64,000 nt of DNA, taken from positions 725,501 through 789,500 of the forward strand of contig BEIF01000001.1 in the NCBI GenBank assembly GCA_002898215.1. The letters are read 5' to 3'. Position 1 is the first letter of the stretch; the number at the start of each line of letters is the position of its first letter. Positions 1 to 10,793 of this stretch are shown one piece after another. Under the pieces are notes generated by a model, which had not been told where the DNA came from, made no database searches, and saw nothing but the letters and a program-made list of their open reading frames with translations. Source of the DNA: a bacterium HR29 (GTDB lineage: Bacteria; Chloroflexota; Dehalococcoidia; Tepidiformales; Tepidiformaceae). A program made the translations under genes and the position numbers.

Positions 1-292
1 CGAATTCTACTCCTCGAGGTCGATCGCAAGTCCCGTCGCCCTCGTCGCCCGGGAGGAGCGCCTCGATCACCCGGAGGAGGGCGCCACAATCCGGCGTGCC
101 GAGGTGGACGAGCCGTCCGCGAAAGGCGAACGCCGGCACGGCCCCGAACAGCTCCGAGGACGGCACCGTATCGATGTCGCGAACTTCGACGCGTACCCGT
201 TCGAGCAGCGCCGGGCAGTCCAGCACTTTGCCCAGGGCACGCTGGCACCACGGGCAGGAGGGGTCGACGTAGACCACGAGGGGTTCGTCCAC
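1..292 (-). CDS. Thioredoxin/glutaredoxin-fold protein, partial
   Basis: The reading frame runs off the left edge, so the C-terminus is missing. From the GTG at 292 the protein begins VDEPLVVYVDPSCPWC: a beta strand followed by a CPWC dithiol at about residues 13-16, the arrangement of thioredoxin-fold oxidoreductases and glutaredoxin-like proteins. A second strand (RVEVRDID) and a VPAFAF segment fit the cis-Pro region of that fold. An in-frame TGA lies about 50 bases upstream with no ATG in between, so GTG is the best start, although no clear Shine-Dalgarno precedes it. It is divergent from the DUF3179 gene, with 84 bases between starts. It probably reduces or isomerises thiols; the partner is unknown. 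Confidence 0.6.
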   Translation of the reverse strand, partial: MDEPLVVYVDPSCPWCQRALGKVLDCPALLERVRVEVRDIDTVPSSELFGAVPAFAFRGRLVHLGTPDCGALLRVIEALLPGDEGDGTCDRPRGVEF

Positions 293-376
293 GCCGCGCA
301 GGGTAGGGCGGGCTCGTTCTCCCGGCCGTGATGCGCGTCACGCCTCGGTGCCGAGGGCGGGGGCTACGATGCCGGC

Positions 377-1594
377 ATGAAGCTCGCCGTGCTGCTCGCC
401 GCGCTCGTTGCCGTGGCCGTCGCGGGGACATCGTGTGGAGGTGACAGCTCCCCGGTGCCCACGCCGGCGCCCACGCCAGCCGCGTCCGACGCGACGCCGT
501 TCGACTACGAGGCGTACCAGTTCTCCCTCCTGTGGCCCGAGACGGATTTCAGCAAACGGACCGTCTCCCTTCTCGAGATCATCAGCGGCGGCGTTTCGCC
601 CGATGGCATCCCGCCGCTCGATGCCGACGGTGCCACCTCCATCGCTTCACCGCGGGCAGGGAAAGCGCGGTTCGTCCCCGCGGCGGCGGCTCAGTATCCC
701 GAGCGGATCCCGGTGACGTACGTGGTCGTGAACGGCGAAGCGAAGGCGTACCCACTCCACATCCTCACCTGGCACGAGGTGGTGAACGATCTGGTCGGCG
801 GCGTGCCGGTGGTGGTCACGTTCTGCCCGCTTTGCAACACCGCCCTCGCCTTCGAGCGGAGGGTCGGGGATACGGTGTTGGATTTCGGCGTGTCGGGGAT
901 GCTGCGGAATTCCGACCTCATCATGTGGGACCGGCAGACGAAGAGCTGGTGGCAGCAGGCGCTCGGTGAGGCGATCGTCGGCACGTACGCCGGGACTCGG
1001 CTCCGCGCGATTCCAGCGCCCATCGTTTCGTTCGGGGAGTTCCTGCGCTCCTTCCCCGATGGGGCGGTGCTTTCCGAAAACACGGGGGTCGAGCGGAACT
1101 ACGGCATCAACCCGTACGACGGGTACGACAGGCCCACGAATACGCCGTTCCTCTTCGTGGGCGAACCCGACCCGAGATTGCCTCCCATGGAGCGGGTCGT
1201 CGGCCTCGCCAGCGGCGACGGTCCGCTTGCCGTGCCCTTCTCCGCGCTCGAGACGGTTCGCGTTGTCCATGCCGATGTGGAGGGTTCGCCGGTTGCCGTC
1301 TTCTGGGCACCGGGCACGGCCACGGCGCTCGGCGAGGGGTGGATACCGGACGCGCGCGATATCGGCAGTGCCACGGTCTTCTACCGGCGCGCTGGCGAGA
1401 TGGTGCTCGAATTCGAACTCGCCGGGGACGGTCGGTTCCGCGACCGCGGAACCGGAAGCGTTTGGACCCTCGCCGGGCTGGCCGTCGAGGGGCCGCTCGC
1501 CGGCACGCGGCTCGTCCCCGCCCCTCACCAGGTGCCGTTCTGGTTCGCCTGGGCGGCCTTCCATCCGGAAACGCGCGTCTGGCAGCCTGAGTGA
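377..1594 (+). CDS. DUF3179 family lipoprotein
   Basis: This 405-residue exported protein has a hydrophobic signal (residues 3-17) ending in GTSC, so Cys20 is a plausible lipidation site. A Pro/Ala/Thr linker (about 27-40) follows. The body matches DUF3179: a YVVVNGEAKAYPL segment, the signature FCPLCNTALAF with its Cys pair, FGVSGMLRNSDL, and a WQQALGEAI segment. DUF3179 proteins are common in bacteria and archaea, but their biochemical role is not established. The CxxC pair sits where a redox or metal role is possible. The neighbour on the opposite strand is a CPWC thioredoxin-fold protein, which is compatible with a thiol-redox link but does not prove one. Confidence 0.9.
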   Translation: MKLAVLLAALVAVAVAGTSCGGDSSPVPTPAPTPAASDATPFDYEAYQFSLLWPETDFSKRTVSLLEIISGGVSPDGIPPLDADGATSIASPRAGKARFVPAAAAQYPERIPVTYVVVNGEAKAYPLHILTWHEVVNDLVGGVPVVVTFCPLCNTALAFERRVGDTVLDFGVSGMLRNSDLIMWDRQTKSWWQQALGEAIVGTYAGTRLRAIPAPIVSFGEFLRSFPDGAVLSENTGVERNYGINPYDGYDRPTNTPFLFVGEPDPRLPPMERVVGLASGDGPLAVPFSALETVRVVHADVEGSPVAVFWAPGTATALGEGWIPDARDIGSATVFYRRAGEMVLEFELAGDGRFRDRGTGSVWTLAGLAVEGPLAGTRLVPAPHQVPFWFAWAAFHPETRVWQPE

Positions 1595-1629
1595 CCGCTC
1601 GGACGCTGCCGAAGCCTCCGCGGCCGTGG

Positions 1630-1635
1630 TAGGCT
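1630..1635 (+). promoter_or_regulatory. Possible -10 element (TAGGCT)
   Basis: TAGGCT lies 50 bases upstream of the acyl-CoA dehydrogenase start. The same hexamer serves as a -10 with a good -35 at 48055 and stands in front of tRNA-Asp at 3096-3101. No convincing -35 is visible here, so this is a weak call. Confidence 0.25.
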
Positions 1636-1684
1636 GGCGGGCGCAATCGTTCCCTTTGTGAAAGGCGACGCGGGAGGCGACCCC

Positions 1685-2818
1685 ATGCGGTTCCGGTTTA
1701 CCCCCGAGCAGGAGGCGTTTCGCCAGGAGCTCCGCGAGTTCCTGCGCGAAGAGGTACCGAAGGCGGAAGCAGTCGATGGCTTCAGCCAGTCGTTCAGCAA
1801 GAAGCTGGCCGCGCGAGGCTGGATCGGGCTCGCGTGGCCGAAGGAGTACGGCGGCCAGGGGCTGGGGCCTATCGAACAGATGATCTACACGGAGGAGATG
1901 ATCCTCCACGACGCCCCGCGCGGCTACCACTTCGTGGCCGAACGTCAAGTCGGGCCATCGCTCATCCGTCACGGCACGGAAGAGCAGAAGCGAGAATGGA
2001 TCCCGAAGATCATCAACGCCGACGTCAGCTTCGCTCTCGGCCTGTCGGAGCCGAATGCGGGATCCGACCTGGCGAACGTTCAGACTCGGGCCGAGCGCGA
2101 CGGCGACGATTACGTGGTCAACGGGCAGAAGATCTGGACGTCCAACGCTCACCTCTGCGACCACATCTGGCTGGTGGTGCGCACCGACCCGAACGCCCCG
2201 AAACATCGGGGCATCAGTTGTCTCATCGCCGACCTTCGCGCGCCTGGTGTCACCATCCAGCCGCTGTACGACATGACCGGCGGCCACCACTTCAACCAGG
2301 TGTTCTTCGAAAACGTCCGCGTGCCCGTCTCGCGCCGGGTCGGTGAGGAGAACCAGGGCTGGTACATCCTCGCGGAGCACCTCGACTTCGAGCGGTCCGG
2401 CATCGAGCGCCTGGTGGAGCTCGAACGGCACTTCTGGGACGTCATCGAGCTTGCGCGGCGCCTAGCCCGCGAGGGCAGGCTGCCGCCGGCCTTGCGGCAC
2501 CGGCTGGCCGAACTGGCAGTCGAGTTGGAAGTCGGGCGCCTGCTCTGCTACCGCGTTGCCTGGCTACAGAGCACCGGTCGCGTGCCCAACGCCGAAGCAT
2601 CGATGGCGAAGGTGTTCGGGACGGAGTGGTCCCAGCGGGTCACCCAGGCGGCCATGAACCTCCTCCAGCTTTCCGGTGCGGCGTGGAAGGAGGGCGAATT
2701 CGGAGGGACGGCAGCGCGGCTCTACCTCCACGCCGTATCCCGAACCATCGCCGCCGGCACGAGCGAGATTCAGCGGAACATCATCGCCACGCGGGGGCTC
2801 GGCCTTCCGCGGAGCTAG
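1685..2818 (+). CDS. Acyl-CoA dehydrogenase family protein
   Basis: A 377-residue FAD-dependent acyl-CoA dehydrogenase that introduces an alpha,beta double bond in an acyl-CoA; the chain type is not predictable. The start is the ATG at 1685 behind GGGAGG, beginning MRFRFTPEQEAFRQEL, the normal N-terminus of the family. Visible are the substrate/FAD segment GLSEPNAGSDLANVQT, the NGQKIWTSNA strand and the C-terminal AAGTSEIQRNII helix. The usual catalytic EGT is AGT here, so the base is probably the Glu in LDFERSG (about residue 240), the isovaleryl-CoA dehydrogenase-type position; that is inference. It stands alone between the DUF3179 gene and tRNA-Asp. Confidence 0.92.
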   Translation: MRFRFTPEQEAFRQELREFLREEVPKAEAVDGFSQSFSKKLAARGWIGLAWPKEYGGQGLGPIEQMIYTEEMILHDAPRGYHFVAERQVGPSLIRHGTEEQKREWIPKIINADVSFALGLSEPNAGSDLANVQTRAERDGDDYVVNGQKIWTSNAHLCDHIWLVVRTDPNAPKHRGISCLIADLRAPGVTIQPLYDMTGGHHFNQVFFENVRVPVSRRVGEENQGWYILAEHLDFERSGIERLVELERHFWDVIELARRLAREGRLPPALRHRLAELAVELEVGRLLCYRVAWLQSTGRVPNAEASMAKVFGTEWSQRVTQAAMNLLQLSGAAWKEGEFGGTAARLYLHAVSRTIAAGTSEIQRNIIATRGLGLPRS

Positions 2819-3006
2819 GGAACCGCAGCTCCCGGGTCGCAGCCTCCCTCCGCGCCTGAATCGGAGCCCACCTTTCGCTTCCGACATATGGCGGGCCGGC
2901 ACCTCGGGGTGCTCACCGCCAGATGCGACCCTTCTGCCGCCCACCGGTCACTCGTACGAAAGCCGTGGCTCCTCCGGGGAGGTTCCGGCGGGATTGTGGG
3001 GGGAGA

Positions 3007-3083
3007 TGGCGACCCCGAGCGGATTCGAACCGCCGATCTCCACCTTGACAGGGTGGCATGTTAGACCACTACACCACGGGGCC
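3007..3083 (-). tRNA. tRNA-Asp (GTC)
   Basis: Read on the minus strand this folds as a full tRNA. The acceptor GGCCCCG pairs with CGGGGTC (one G-T wobble), the anticodon stem CCACC/GGTGG encloses loop CTGTCAA with anticodon GTC, and the T arm carries GGTTCGAATCC. A genomic CCA is encoded at 3007-3009. A TAGGCT -10-like hexamer lies just upstream on the minus strand (3096-3101). Confidence 0.95.
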
Positions 3084-3219
3084 GCTCTGCCACCTAGCCT
3101 ACAAGATGACGGCGCTTCGGGGAACGGTCACCGACGGAGGCAGCGCTTCCCGGAGCGCGTGCCGGAATCCCCCGCTACACTGGGCATCGCCCACCGCCAA
3201 ACCACGACGGAGCAGTGCC

Positions 3220-3710
3220 GTGGCCATCCTGCCCATCCGACGCGCTGGCGACCCGGTCCTCCGCGAAAAGGCGAAACGGGTGCGCGTCATCGACAGCTCC
3301 ATTCACAAGCTCATCGAGGACATGTGGGACACGATGTACGACGCGCCCGGAGTGGGTCTGGCGGCTCCGCAGATCGGCGTTCCCCTGCGCGTGATCGTCA
3401 TCGACGTCCCCGGGCACGAGCGGATCGCCCTGGTGAACCCGGAAATCGTCAAGCGTTCGGGCGAGCGGCGTGTGGACGAAGGCTGCCTCTCCGTCCCGGG
3501 CTTCCGGGGGGAGATCACCCGCTCGGTGAAGGTGGTGGCGAAGGGCATCGACCCGGCGACCGGGAAGGAGGTGCGTATCAAGGCCGAAAACGACCTCCTC
3601 GCTCAAGCTCTGGAGCACGAGATCGATCACATCAACGGCATCCTCTACATCGACTACCTGCCGGGTCCTGACGCGCTGATCCCGCTCGAAGACGCGCCCG
3701 AGGTGCGGCG

Positions 3711-3714
<4 letters not shown>
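3220..3714 (+). CDS. def: Peptide deformylase
   Basis: A 164-residue metalloprotease that removes the N-formyl group from nascent proteins at the ribosome exit. All three family motifs are present: GVGLAAPQ, EGCLS (metal Cys) and HEIDH within QALEHEIDHINGILYIDYL (two metal His and the catalytic Glu). The start is GTG at 3220, giving the standard VAILPIRRAGDPVLR N-terminus; an ACGGAG lies a few bases upstream. The next gene starts on a GTG overlapping the TGA stop, suggesting translational coupling. It is housekeeping and ordinary in length. Confidence 0.95.
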
Positions 3715-5981
<2,267 letters not shown>

Positions 5982-5994
5982 TGCTGCGCGCCTC

Positions 5995-7167
5995 CTACAC
6001 GGGGTAGTCGCGGACGATGTTCCGCGCGATGACGAGTTTCTGGATGTCGCTCGTGCCCTCGGCGATGACCATGACGGGGGCGTCGCGGTAGTACCGTTCG
6101 AGGGGCAACTCCTTGCTGTAGCCGACGCCGCCGTGGATGCGCATCGCGTCCAGCACCACCTCCTGGCAGATCTCGGTGGCGAAGAGCTTTGCCATGCCCG
6201 CCTCCAGGTCGCAGCGAAGGCCCGCGTCCTTCTTCCGGGCGGCGTCGAAGGTGAGCAGGCGGGCGGCGCGGATCTTCGTCGCCATCTCTGCCAGGCGGAT
6301 CTGTTGCGCCTGGTGCTCGAAGATCGGCTTCCCGAAGGCGACCCGCTTCTGTGCGTAGCGGATCGCGTCGTCGAAGGCGGCCTGGGCCACGCCCACCCCC
6401 CGTGCCGCCACGTTGATCCGGCCGACTTCGAGCGCGCTCATCACCTGCTGGAACCCGCGGCCTTCTTCGCCGCCGAGGAGGTTGCGGGCCGGGACGCGGG
6501 CATCGTCGAAGGCGAGCTCCGTGGTTTCGACGCCTTTGTACCCCAGCTTGGGAAGGTTGCGGCCGACGAAGAATCCGGGCGTGTCCTTTTCGACCAGGAA
6601 GGCGGAGATTCCGCGGTGGGCCGGCTGCGCGTTCGGGTCCGTCTTCGTGAGGACGAGATAGACCCCGGCGCGCTGCCCGTTCGTGACCCACATCTTCTGG
6701 CCGCGGAGGAGGTAGTCGTCCCCATCACGCGTGGCGGTCGTCTTGATCGCTTGGGCATCGGAGCCCGCGTCCGGTTCGGTGATGCTGAGGGCGGCGCGAA
6801 TCTCCGGGGCGACCATGCGCGGCAGGAAGCGCCGCTTCTGATCCTCGGTGCCGTATTCGTTGATCGCCCAGGCGACGAGGACGTGGGTGTTGATGATGCC
6901 GGCGAGGCTCATCCAGCCCCGAGCGAGCTCGATGCACACCCCGGCGTAGCATTCGAAGGTGAGGCCGAGGCCACCGTACTCCTCCGGGATCTTGATCCCG
7001 AAGAGCCCCATGTCGGCCATCCCTTTCACCATGGGCTCGGGGAAGATGTCCTCGTGCTCGTACTCGGCCACGTGAGGGATGACCTCACGGTCGACCCAGA
7101 TGCCGACGTTCGTGACGATCTCCCGAGCCACGGGGTCGAGAATGTCAGCGGCGTAATCGCGTGCCAT
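5995..7167 (-). CDS. Acyl-CoA dehydrogenase (possibly methylsuccinyl-CoA)
   Basis: A 390-residue FAD acyl-CoA dehydrogenase. Visible are ALSITEPDAGSDAQAIKT, the GQKMWVTNG strand, the ARGVGVAQAAFDDAIRYA helix and IHGGVGYSKELPLERYYRDA. The catalytic base is present in VIAEGTSDIQKLVIAR. The neighbours are ccr upstream and a MaoC hydratase 13 bases downstream on the same strand. That context suggests methylsuccinyl-CoA as substrate, although known methylsuccinyl-CoA dehydrogenases carry an extra N-terminal extension absent here. A butyryl- or other short-chain acyl-CoA dehydrogenase remains possible. Confidence 0.9.
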   Translation of the reverse strand: MARDYAADILDPVAREIVTNVGIWVDREVIPHVAEYEHEDIFPEPMVKGMADMGLFGIKIPEEYGGLGLTFECYAGVCIELARGWMSLAGIINTHVLVAWAINEYGTEDQKRRFLPRMVAPEIRAALSITEPDAGSDAQAIKTTATRDGDDYLLRGQKMWVTNGQRAGVYLVLTKTDPNAQPAHRGISAFLVEKDTPGFFVGRNLPKLGYKGVETTELAFDDARVPARNLLGGEEGRGFQQVMSALEVGRINVAARGVGVAQAAFDDAIRYAQKRVAFGKPIFEHQAQQIRLAEMATKIRAARLLTFDAARKKDAGLRCDLEAGMAKLFATEICQEVVLDAMRIHGGVGYSKELPLERYYRDAPVMVIAEGTSDIQKLVIARNIVRDYPV

Positions 7168-7217
7168 CGATGCCCGCCTTTCCTCGAGGTTCAGGATTGC
7201 CGTTTGGAGGCATTATC

Positions 7218-7255
7218 CGCCGGCGGGCGGCAGTGGGCATGTGCGCCCGCCGGCG
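7218..7255 (-). terminator. Strong GC hairpin between ccr and the acyl-CoA dehydrogenase
   Basis: A perfect 12-bp inverted repeat (CGCCGGCGGGCG with CGCCCGCCGGCG, 14-base loop) sits in the 120-base gap after the ccr stop. No T-run follows. It could be a terminator, an attenuator reducing read-through to the two downstream genes, or an RNA-stability element. Confidence 0.45.
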
Positions 7256-7287
7256 TACCACTCGGTGCCGGGGCGTACGGCCCCGCG

Positions 7288-8547
7288 TCAGGGCAAGTCC
7301 TTGAGGCCGGGCCGCGGCGCTCCGACGAGAATGGCCATGTTCCCGTCGGGGTGCCGGTTCTCGTACATGAGCTGGTGGCATTCGCCCACTTCGTCGAAGG
7401 AGAAGACACGGGAGAGGCAGGGGTCGATCTTCCCTTCGCGCACGAGGTCGTTGAACGCGTACGATTGCTCGTCGTTGGCGAAGTGGGAGCCCTGGAGCCG
7501 CTTCTGGCGCATCCAGAGGTAGCGCAGGTCGACGTCGGCGTTGTAGCCGGTGGTGCCGGCGCACACGACGACCATGCCACCCGTATCGCAGACGAACATG
7601 GAGGTCGGGATCGTGTCCTGACCTGGGTGCTCGAAGACGATGCGGGGGCTCTTCCGCTCGCCGATGATGTCCCAGATGGCCTTGCCGAAGGCGCGGGCAC
7701 CGGCGGTGAAGCGCTCCATCGCTTCGGTGTCCTGCCAGTCGGGGAGCCGCCCCCAGTGGTCGAACTGCTTCCGGTTGATGCAGCCGACCGCACCGAGCCG
7801 CTTGCAGAACTCAAACTTCGACTCGCTCGACACGACGGCGACGGGCCGGCCGCCGGCGAGCTTCACGAGCTGGATGGCCATGGAGCCGAGCCCCCCGGCG
7901 CCACCCCACACCAGAACGACGTCGCCCTCGCGTACCGTGTGCGGCGGCCAGCCGAAGAGCATGCGGTAGGCCGTGGCGCCCACGAGCGTCGGTGCGGCCG
8001 CCTCTTCCCAGGTGAGGTGCTCGGCCTTCGGCATGCACTGGTGCGCCTGGACCAGGGTGAACTGGGCGAACGAGCCCCAGGTGCTCTCGTACCCCCAAAT
8101 GCGGAAGGAGGGGTGGAACATCGGGTCGAGCTCGCCGCTGACGATTTCAGGCGCGTGGACGTCCCACATACCGCAATGGATGACCACCCGGTCACCCACC
8201 TGCACGTTCTTCACGTTCGAGCCGACCTTGTAGACGATGCCGGAGGCGTCCGACCCACCGATGTGGTGGTCCCACGGCTCGCCTTTTTTCTGCCGGGCGG
8301 CGATGACGTCGATGGGGATGCCGAGGCCGGCCCAGACGTTGTTGTAGTTCACGCCGGCCGCCATCACGAAGACGAGGACCTCGTCGGGACCCGGCTCGGG
8401 GACATCGATGATCTCGTGCTGGAACGCCTTCCGCGGCTCGCCGAAACGGCTCTGGCGAATCACCTGGGCGTGCATCTTCTTCGGCACGTAGCCGATGGGC
8501 GGAATCTCACCGATGTCGTAGAGGTCCTTCTTCACCTGAACTAGCAT
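7288..8547 (-). CDS. ccr: Crotonyl-CoA carboxylase/reductase
   Basis: A 419-residue NADPH-dependent medium-chain dehydrogenase/reductase that reductively carboxylates crotonyl-CoA to ethylmalonyl-CoA. ATG 8547 is preceded by GAGGAG and starts [20 protein letters not shown], the typical Ccr N-terminus. The Rossmann motif is [14 protein letters not shown] (about 214-227). CO2-pocket positions described for this family can be recognised: an Asn in VNYNN (66-70), Tyr153-Glu154 in WGYESTWG, and His355 in GSHFAN. The usual Phe before the Glu is Tyr here. The gene is divergent from nuoA across 241 bases and is followed by an acyl-CoA dehydrogenase and a MaoC hydratase, the enzyme classes of the ethylmalonyl-CoA pathway. 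Confidence 0.93.
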   Translation of the reverse strand: MLVQVKKDLYDIGEIPPIGYVPKKMHAQVIRQSRFGEPRKAFQHEIIDVPEPGPDEVLVFVMAAGVNYNNVWAGLGIPIDVIAARQKKGEPWDHHIGGSDASGIVYKVGSNVKNVQVGDRVVIHCGMWDVHAPEIVSGELDPMFHPSFRIWGYESTWGSFAQFTLVQAHQCMPKAEHLTWEEAAAPTLVGATAYRMLFGWPPHTVREGDVVLVWGGAGGLGSMAIQLVKLAGGRPVAVVSSESKFEFCKRLGAVGCINRKQFDHWGRLPDWQDTEAMERFTAGARAFGKAIWDIIGERKSPRIVFEHPGQDTIPTSMFVCDTGGMVVVCAGTTGYNADVDLRYLWMRQKRLQGSHFANDEQSYAFNDLVREGKIDPCLSRVFSFDEVGECHQLMYENRHPDGNMAILVGAPRPGLKDLP

Positions 8548-8713
8548 GGCTGCTCCTCGCTCGAGGGGATCCGGGCGCGTGAGGAGGATTGTACGGTCAA
8601 AGTGCAGATTCTGGGAATTCCTCCCGGCCGAGATATCGGCCGTGCCTATGGAACGTTCCAGTCGCCCGATGAGCATTCGGCCTGGGCCGGGGCCGGGCGT
8701 CGGAGCCGCTCCT

Positions 8714-8742
8714 TTGTCCGTGCTTCCGAGGCGTGCTATAGT
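8714..8742 (+). promoter_or_regulatory. Sigma70-type promoter of the nuo operon
   Basis: TTGTCC (8714-8719) and TATAGT (8737-8742) are separated by exactly 17 bases. Transcription would start near 8749, about 40 bases before the nuoA GTG. It lies in the 241-base divergent region between ccr and nuoA. It is predicted from sequence only. Confidence 0.55.
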
Positions 8743-8788
8743 CGGCGCGACCCGAGCGTTCGGGACGATTTTCACAAGCGGCGGCAAC

Positions 8789-9163
8789 GTGCTCGACGTC
8801 TACGGTCACATCGCCATCCTGGTCGTCGTCGCGATCATCTTCCCGCTGGGTGCCCTCGTTACGTCTTGGGCTCTCCAGTTCGTCCGCATCCGGCCGCGGG
8901 TCCCCTCGGACCCGGTGAAGGAGGATACGTACGAGTGCGGGATGGTGACCGAGGGCCCGAGCCTCGTGCAGTTCAACTTCCGCTTCTACTACGTCGCCCT
9001 CCTCTTCCTCCTCTTCGATGTGGAGCTTGTGTTCCTCTTCCCCTGGGCGGCGGTCTTCGAAGAGGTGGGCACCGTCGGCTTCCTGAAAGTACTCCTCTTC
9101 CTGACCACCTTCGTAGTGGGCGGCCTCTACGCCTGGCGGAAGCGCGCGATGGAGTGGGGCTGA
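8789..9163 (+). CDS. nuoA: NADH-quinone oxidoreductase subunit A
   Basis: A 124-residue membrane subunit of complex I with three predicted helices (about 6-28, 65-87, 93-113) and the conserved KEDTYECG loop carrying the Cys of the quinone-site region. The GTG at 8789 is chosen because upstream sequence in frame is promoter DNA and the resulting length is normal for NuoA. It is the first gene of the nuo cluster. The TGA overlaps the nuoC ATG by one base, so no room exists for nuoB, which usually follows nuoA. Confidence 0.93.
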   Translation: MLDVYGHIAILVVVAIIFPLGALVTSWALQFVRIRPRVPSDPVKEDTYECGMVTEGPSLVQFNFRFYYVALLFLLFDVELVFLFPWAAVFEEVGTVGFLKVLLFLTTFVVGGLYAWRKRAMEWG

Positions 9164-9690
9164 TGGGAACGCAGTGGTGGACGGGGCATCAGCTTGCGGA
9201 GTTGGCCGAGCGGCTCGTTCCGGGCTCGGTGGCCCGCGCCGACGAGGTCGCTGCCTACCTGAAGCCGGAATCGCTCGTCGAGACGATGCGGGCCCTGCGA
9301 GACAGCGAGGAGGGCGACTTCGTCTACCTCGCGAACTTGTGTGCCGCCGACTACTGGACGCGCTTCGAAGTCGTGTACCACATCATGTCGCTGGAGAAGA
9401 ACCACCTCGCGGTGGCGAAGGTCGAGGTCTTCGACCGAGAGAACCCGGTGGTGCCGAGCGTCGTGCCCGTTTGGTACGGCGCCTGGATGCAGGAGTGTGA
9501 AGCGTACGACCTGTTCGGCATCCGCTTCGAAGGTCACCCGAAGCTCTACCGTATCTTCCTCTGGGACGGATTCCCCGGCTGGCCGCTGCGGAAGGACTGG
9601 CTTTCGATGCCGGGCGGCTTGCAGCCGGGCCTCAACGAATTCTCGGGCACGGCGCGCCGCGAACCGCCGCCGGTGAGGGTGGTGGAATGA
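9163..9690 (+). CDS. nuoC: NADH-quinone oxidoreductase subunit C
   Basis: A 175-residue peripheral-arm subunit of complex I, homologous to the 30-kDa subunit. Recognisable are FEVVYHIMSLEKNHLAVAKVEV and the signature WYGAWMQECEAYDLFGIRFEGHP followed by RIFLWDGFPGWPLRKD. It binds no Fe-S cluster itself; it docks NuoD and NuoB near the quinone site. The ATG at 9163 overlaps the nuoA stop. It is separate from NuoD, not the fused NuoCD of enterobacteria. Confidence 0.95.
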   Translation: MGTQWWTGHQLAELAERLVPGSVARADEVAAYLKPESLVETMRALRDSEEGDFVYLANLCAADYWTRFEVVYHIMSLEKNHLAVAKVEVFDRENPVVPSVVPVWYGAWMQECEAYDLFGIRFEGHPKLYRIFLWDGFPGWPLRKDWLSMPGGLQPGLNEFSGTARREPPPVRVVE

Positions 9691-10793
9691 CGGAGATCCG
9701 CAGCGAGCCGTTCGTCGTCAACATCGGTCCCCAGCATCCCTCCACCCACGGCGTCTTCCGCGTCAAGGTCACCGTCGACGGCGAGCGCATCGTCGATGCC
9801 GAGATGGTGATGGGGTATCTCCACCGCTCCATCGAGAAGCTGGCCGAGGAGCGGACCTACACCCAGAACATCCCGTTCACCGACCGGACCGACTACCTCT
9901 CCAGCATGTCGAACAACCTGGGCTACTGCCTGGCGGTGGAGAAGTTGGCGGGCATCGAAGTCCCCCCGCGCGGGAACGCCATCCGGGTGATCATGGCCGA
10001 ACTCCAGCGACTCGCCTCGCACTGCATGGCCATCGGCGCCTTCGCGAACGATACGGGGGCCTGGCAGACCCCGGTGATGTGGACCTTCCGGGAGCGCGAG
10101 AAGATCCTCGACCTCTTCGAGATGACCAGCGGGGCGCGCCTCACGTGCAACTACATGCGCATCGGCGGGGTGGCGTTCGACCTGCCGAAGGAGTTCGAAC
10201 CGGCCTGTCGGAAGCTGCTGGCCACGTTCCCGTCGTTCATCGACGAGCTCCACGGCCTTCTCAGCGAAAACGAGATCTTCATCGCCCGGACGCGCGGAAT
10301 CGCAGTCATCACCCCCGAGCAGGCCATCAACGCTAGCCTCAGCGGCCCGATGCTGCGCGGCTCCGGCGTGGCGTGGGATATCCGGAAGGCCGACCCATAC
10401 TGCGGCTACGAGCAGTACGACTTCGATATCCCCGTCGGCTACAACGGGGACAGCTACGACCGCTTCATCGTGCGCCTCGAGGAGATGCGCCAGAGCGTGC
10501 GCATCATCGAACAGGCCCTCGATGGCCTTCCCGGAGGGCCGTACCGCACCGAGGTGCCGTTGGCGCTCCGACCACCCAAGGGCGAGGCGTACGCTCGGGT
10601 CGAAGGGCCGCGGGGCGAACTCGGCTACTACGTCGTCAGTGACGGCGGGCCCGCGCCGTTCCGGTTCCATATTCGGCCGCCGTCCTTCATCAACCTCTCC
10701 CTGCTCAAGGAGATGACCGTGGGAGGCACCGTGGCCGACGCCATCGTGGCCCTGGGGTCGGTGGACATCGTCGTCGGGGAGATCGACCGGTGA
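9687..10793 (+). CDS. nuoD: NADH-quinone oxidoreductase subunit D
   Basis: A 368-residue homologue of the 49-kDa subunit (related to the [NiFe]-hydrogenase large subunit) that forms the quinone-binding pocket with NuoB. It begins with the conserved NIGPQHPSTHGVFR and contains MGYLHRSIEKLAEERTY, RTDYLSSMSNN, the quinone-binding His in GPQHPSTH, and a C-terminal RPPSFINL. The ATG overlaps the nuoC TGA (ATGA) and the stop overlaps the GTG of nuoH, indicating tight translational coupling. The length is somewhat short because the N-terminal extension of other NuoD proteins is missing. Confidence 0.96.
   Translation: MTEIRSEPFVVNIGPQHPSTHGVFRVKVTVDGERIVDAEMVMGYLHRSIEKLAEERTYTQNIPFTDRTDYLSSMSNNLGYCLAVEKLAGIEVPPRGNAIRVIMAELQRLASHCMAIGAFANDTGAWQTPVMWTFREREKILDLFEMTSGARLTCNYMRIGGVAFDLPKEFEPACRKLLATFPSFIDELHGLLSENEIFIARTRGIAVITPEQAINASLSGPMLRGSGVAWDIRKADPYCGYEQYDFDIPVGYNGDSYDRFIVRLEEMRQSVRIIEQALDGLPGGPYRTEVPLALRPPKGEAYARVEGPRGELGYYVVSDGGPAPFRFHIRPPSFINLSLLKEMTVGGTVADAIVALGSVDIVVGEIDR

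Noticed and set aside
647-2431. Open frame of 594 codons on the minus strand opposite the DUF3179 and acyl-CoA dehydrogenase genes
   Set aside because: Antisense frame typical of G+C-rich coding DNA; no recognisable domain and fully covered by two well-supported genes.
6133-8544. Open frame of 803 codons on the plus strand opposite the acyl-CoA dehydrogenase and ccr
   Set aside because: Mirror frame of two clear minus-strand genes; composition is dominated by His, Asp, Val and Arg with no family match.
9100-9200. Searched for a hidden or frameshifted nuoB between nuoA and nuoC
   Set aside because: The genes overlap by one base, so there is no space, and no CxxC-type NuoB motif appears in any frame.
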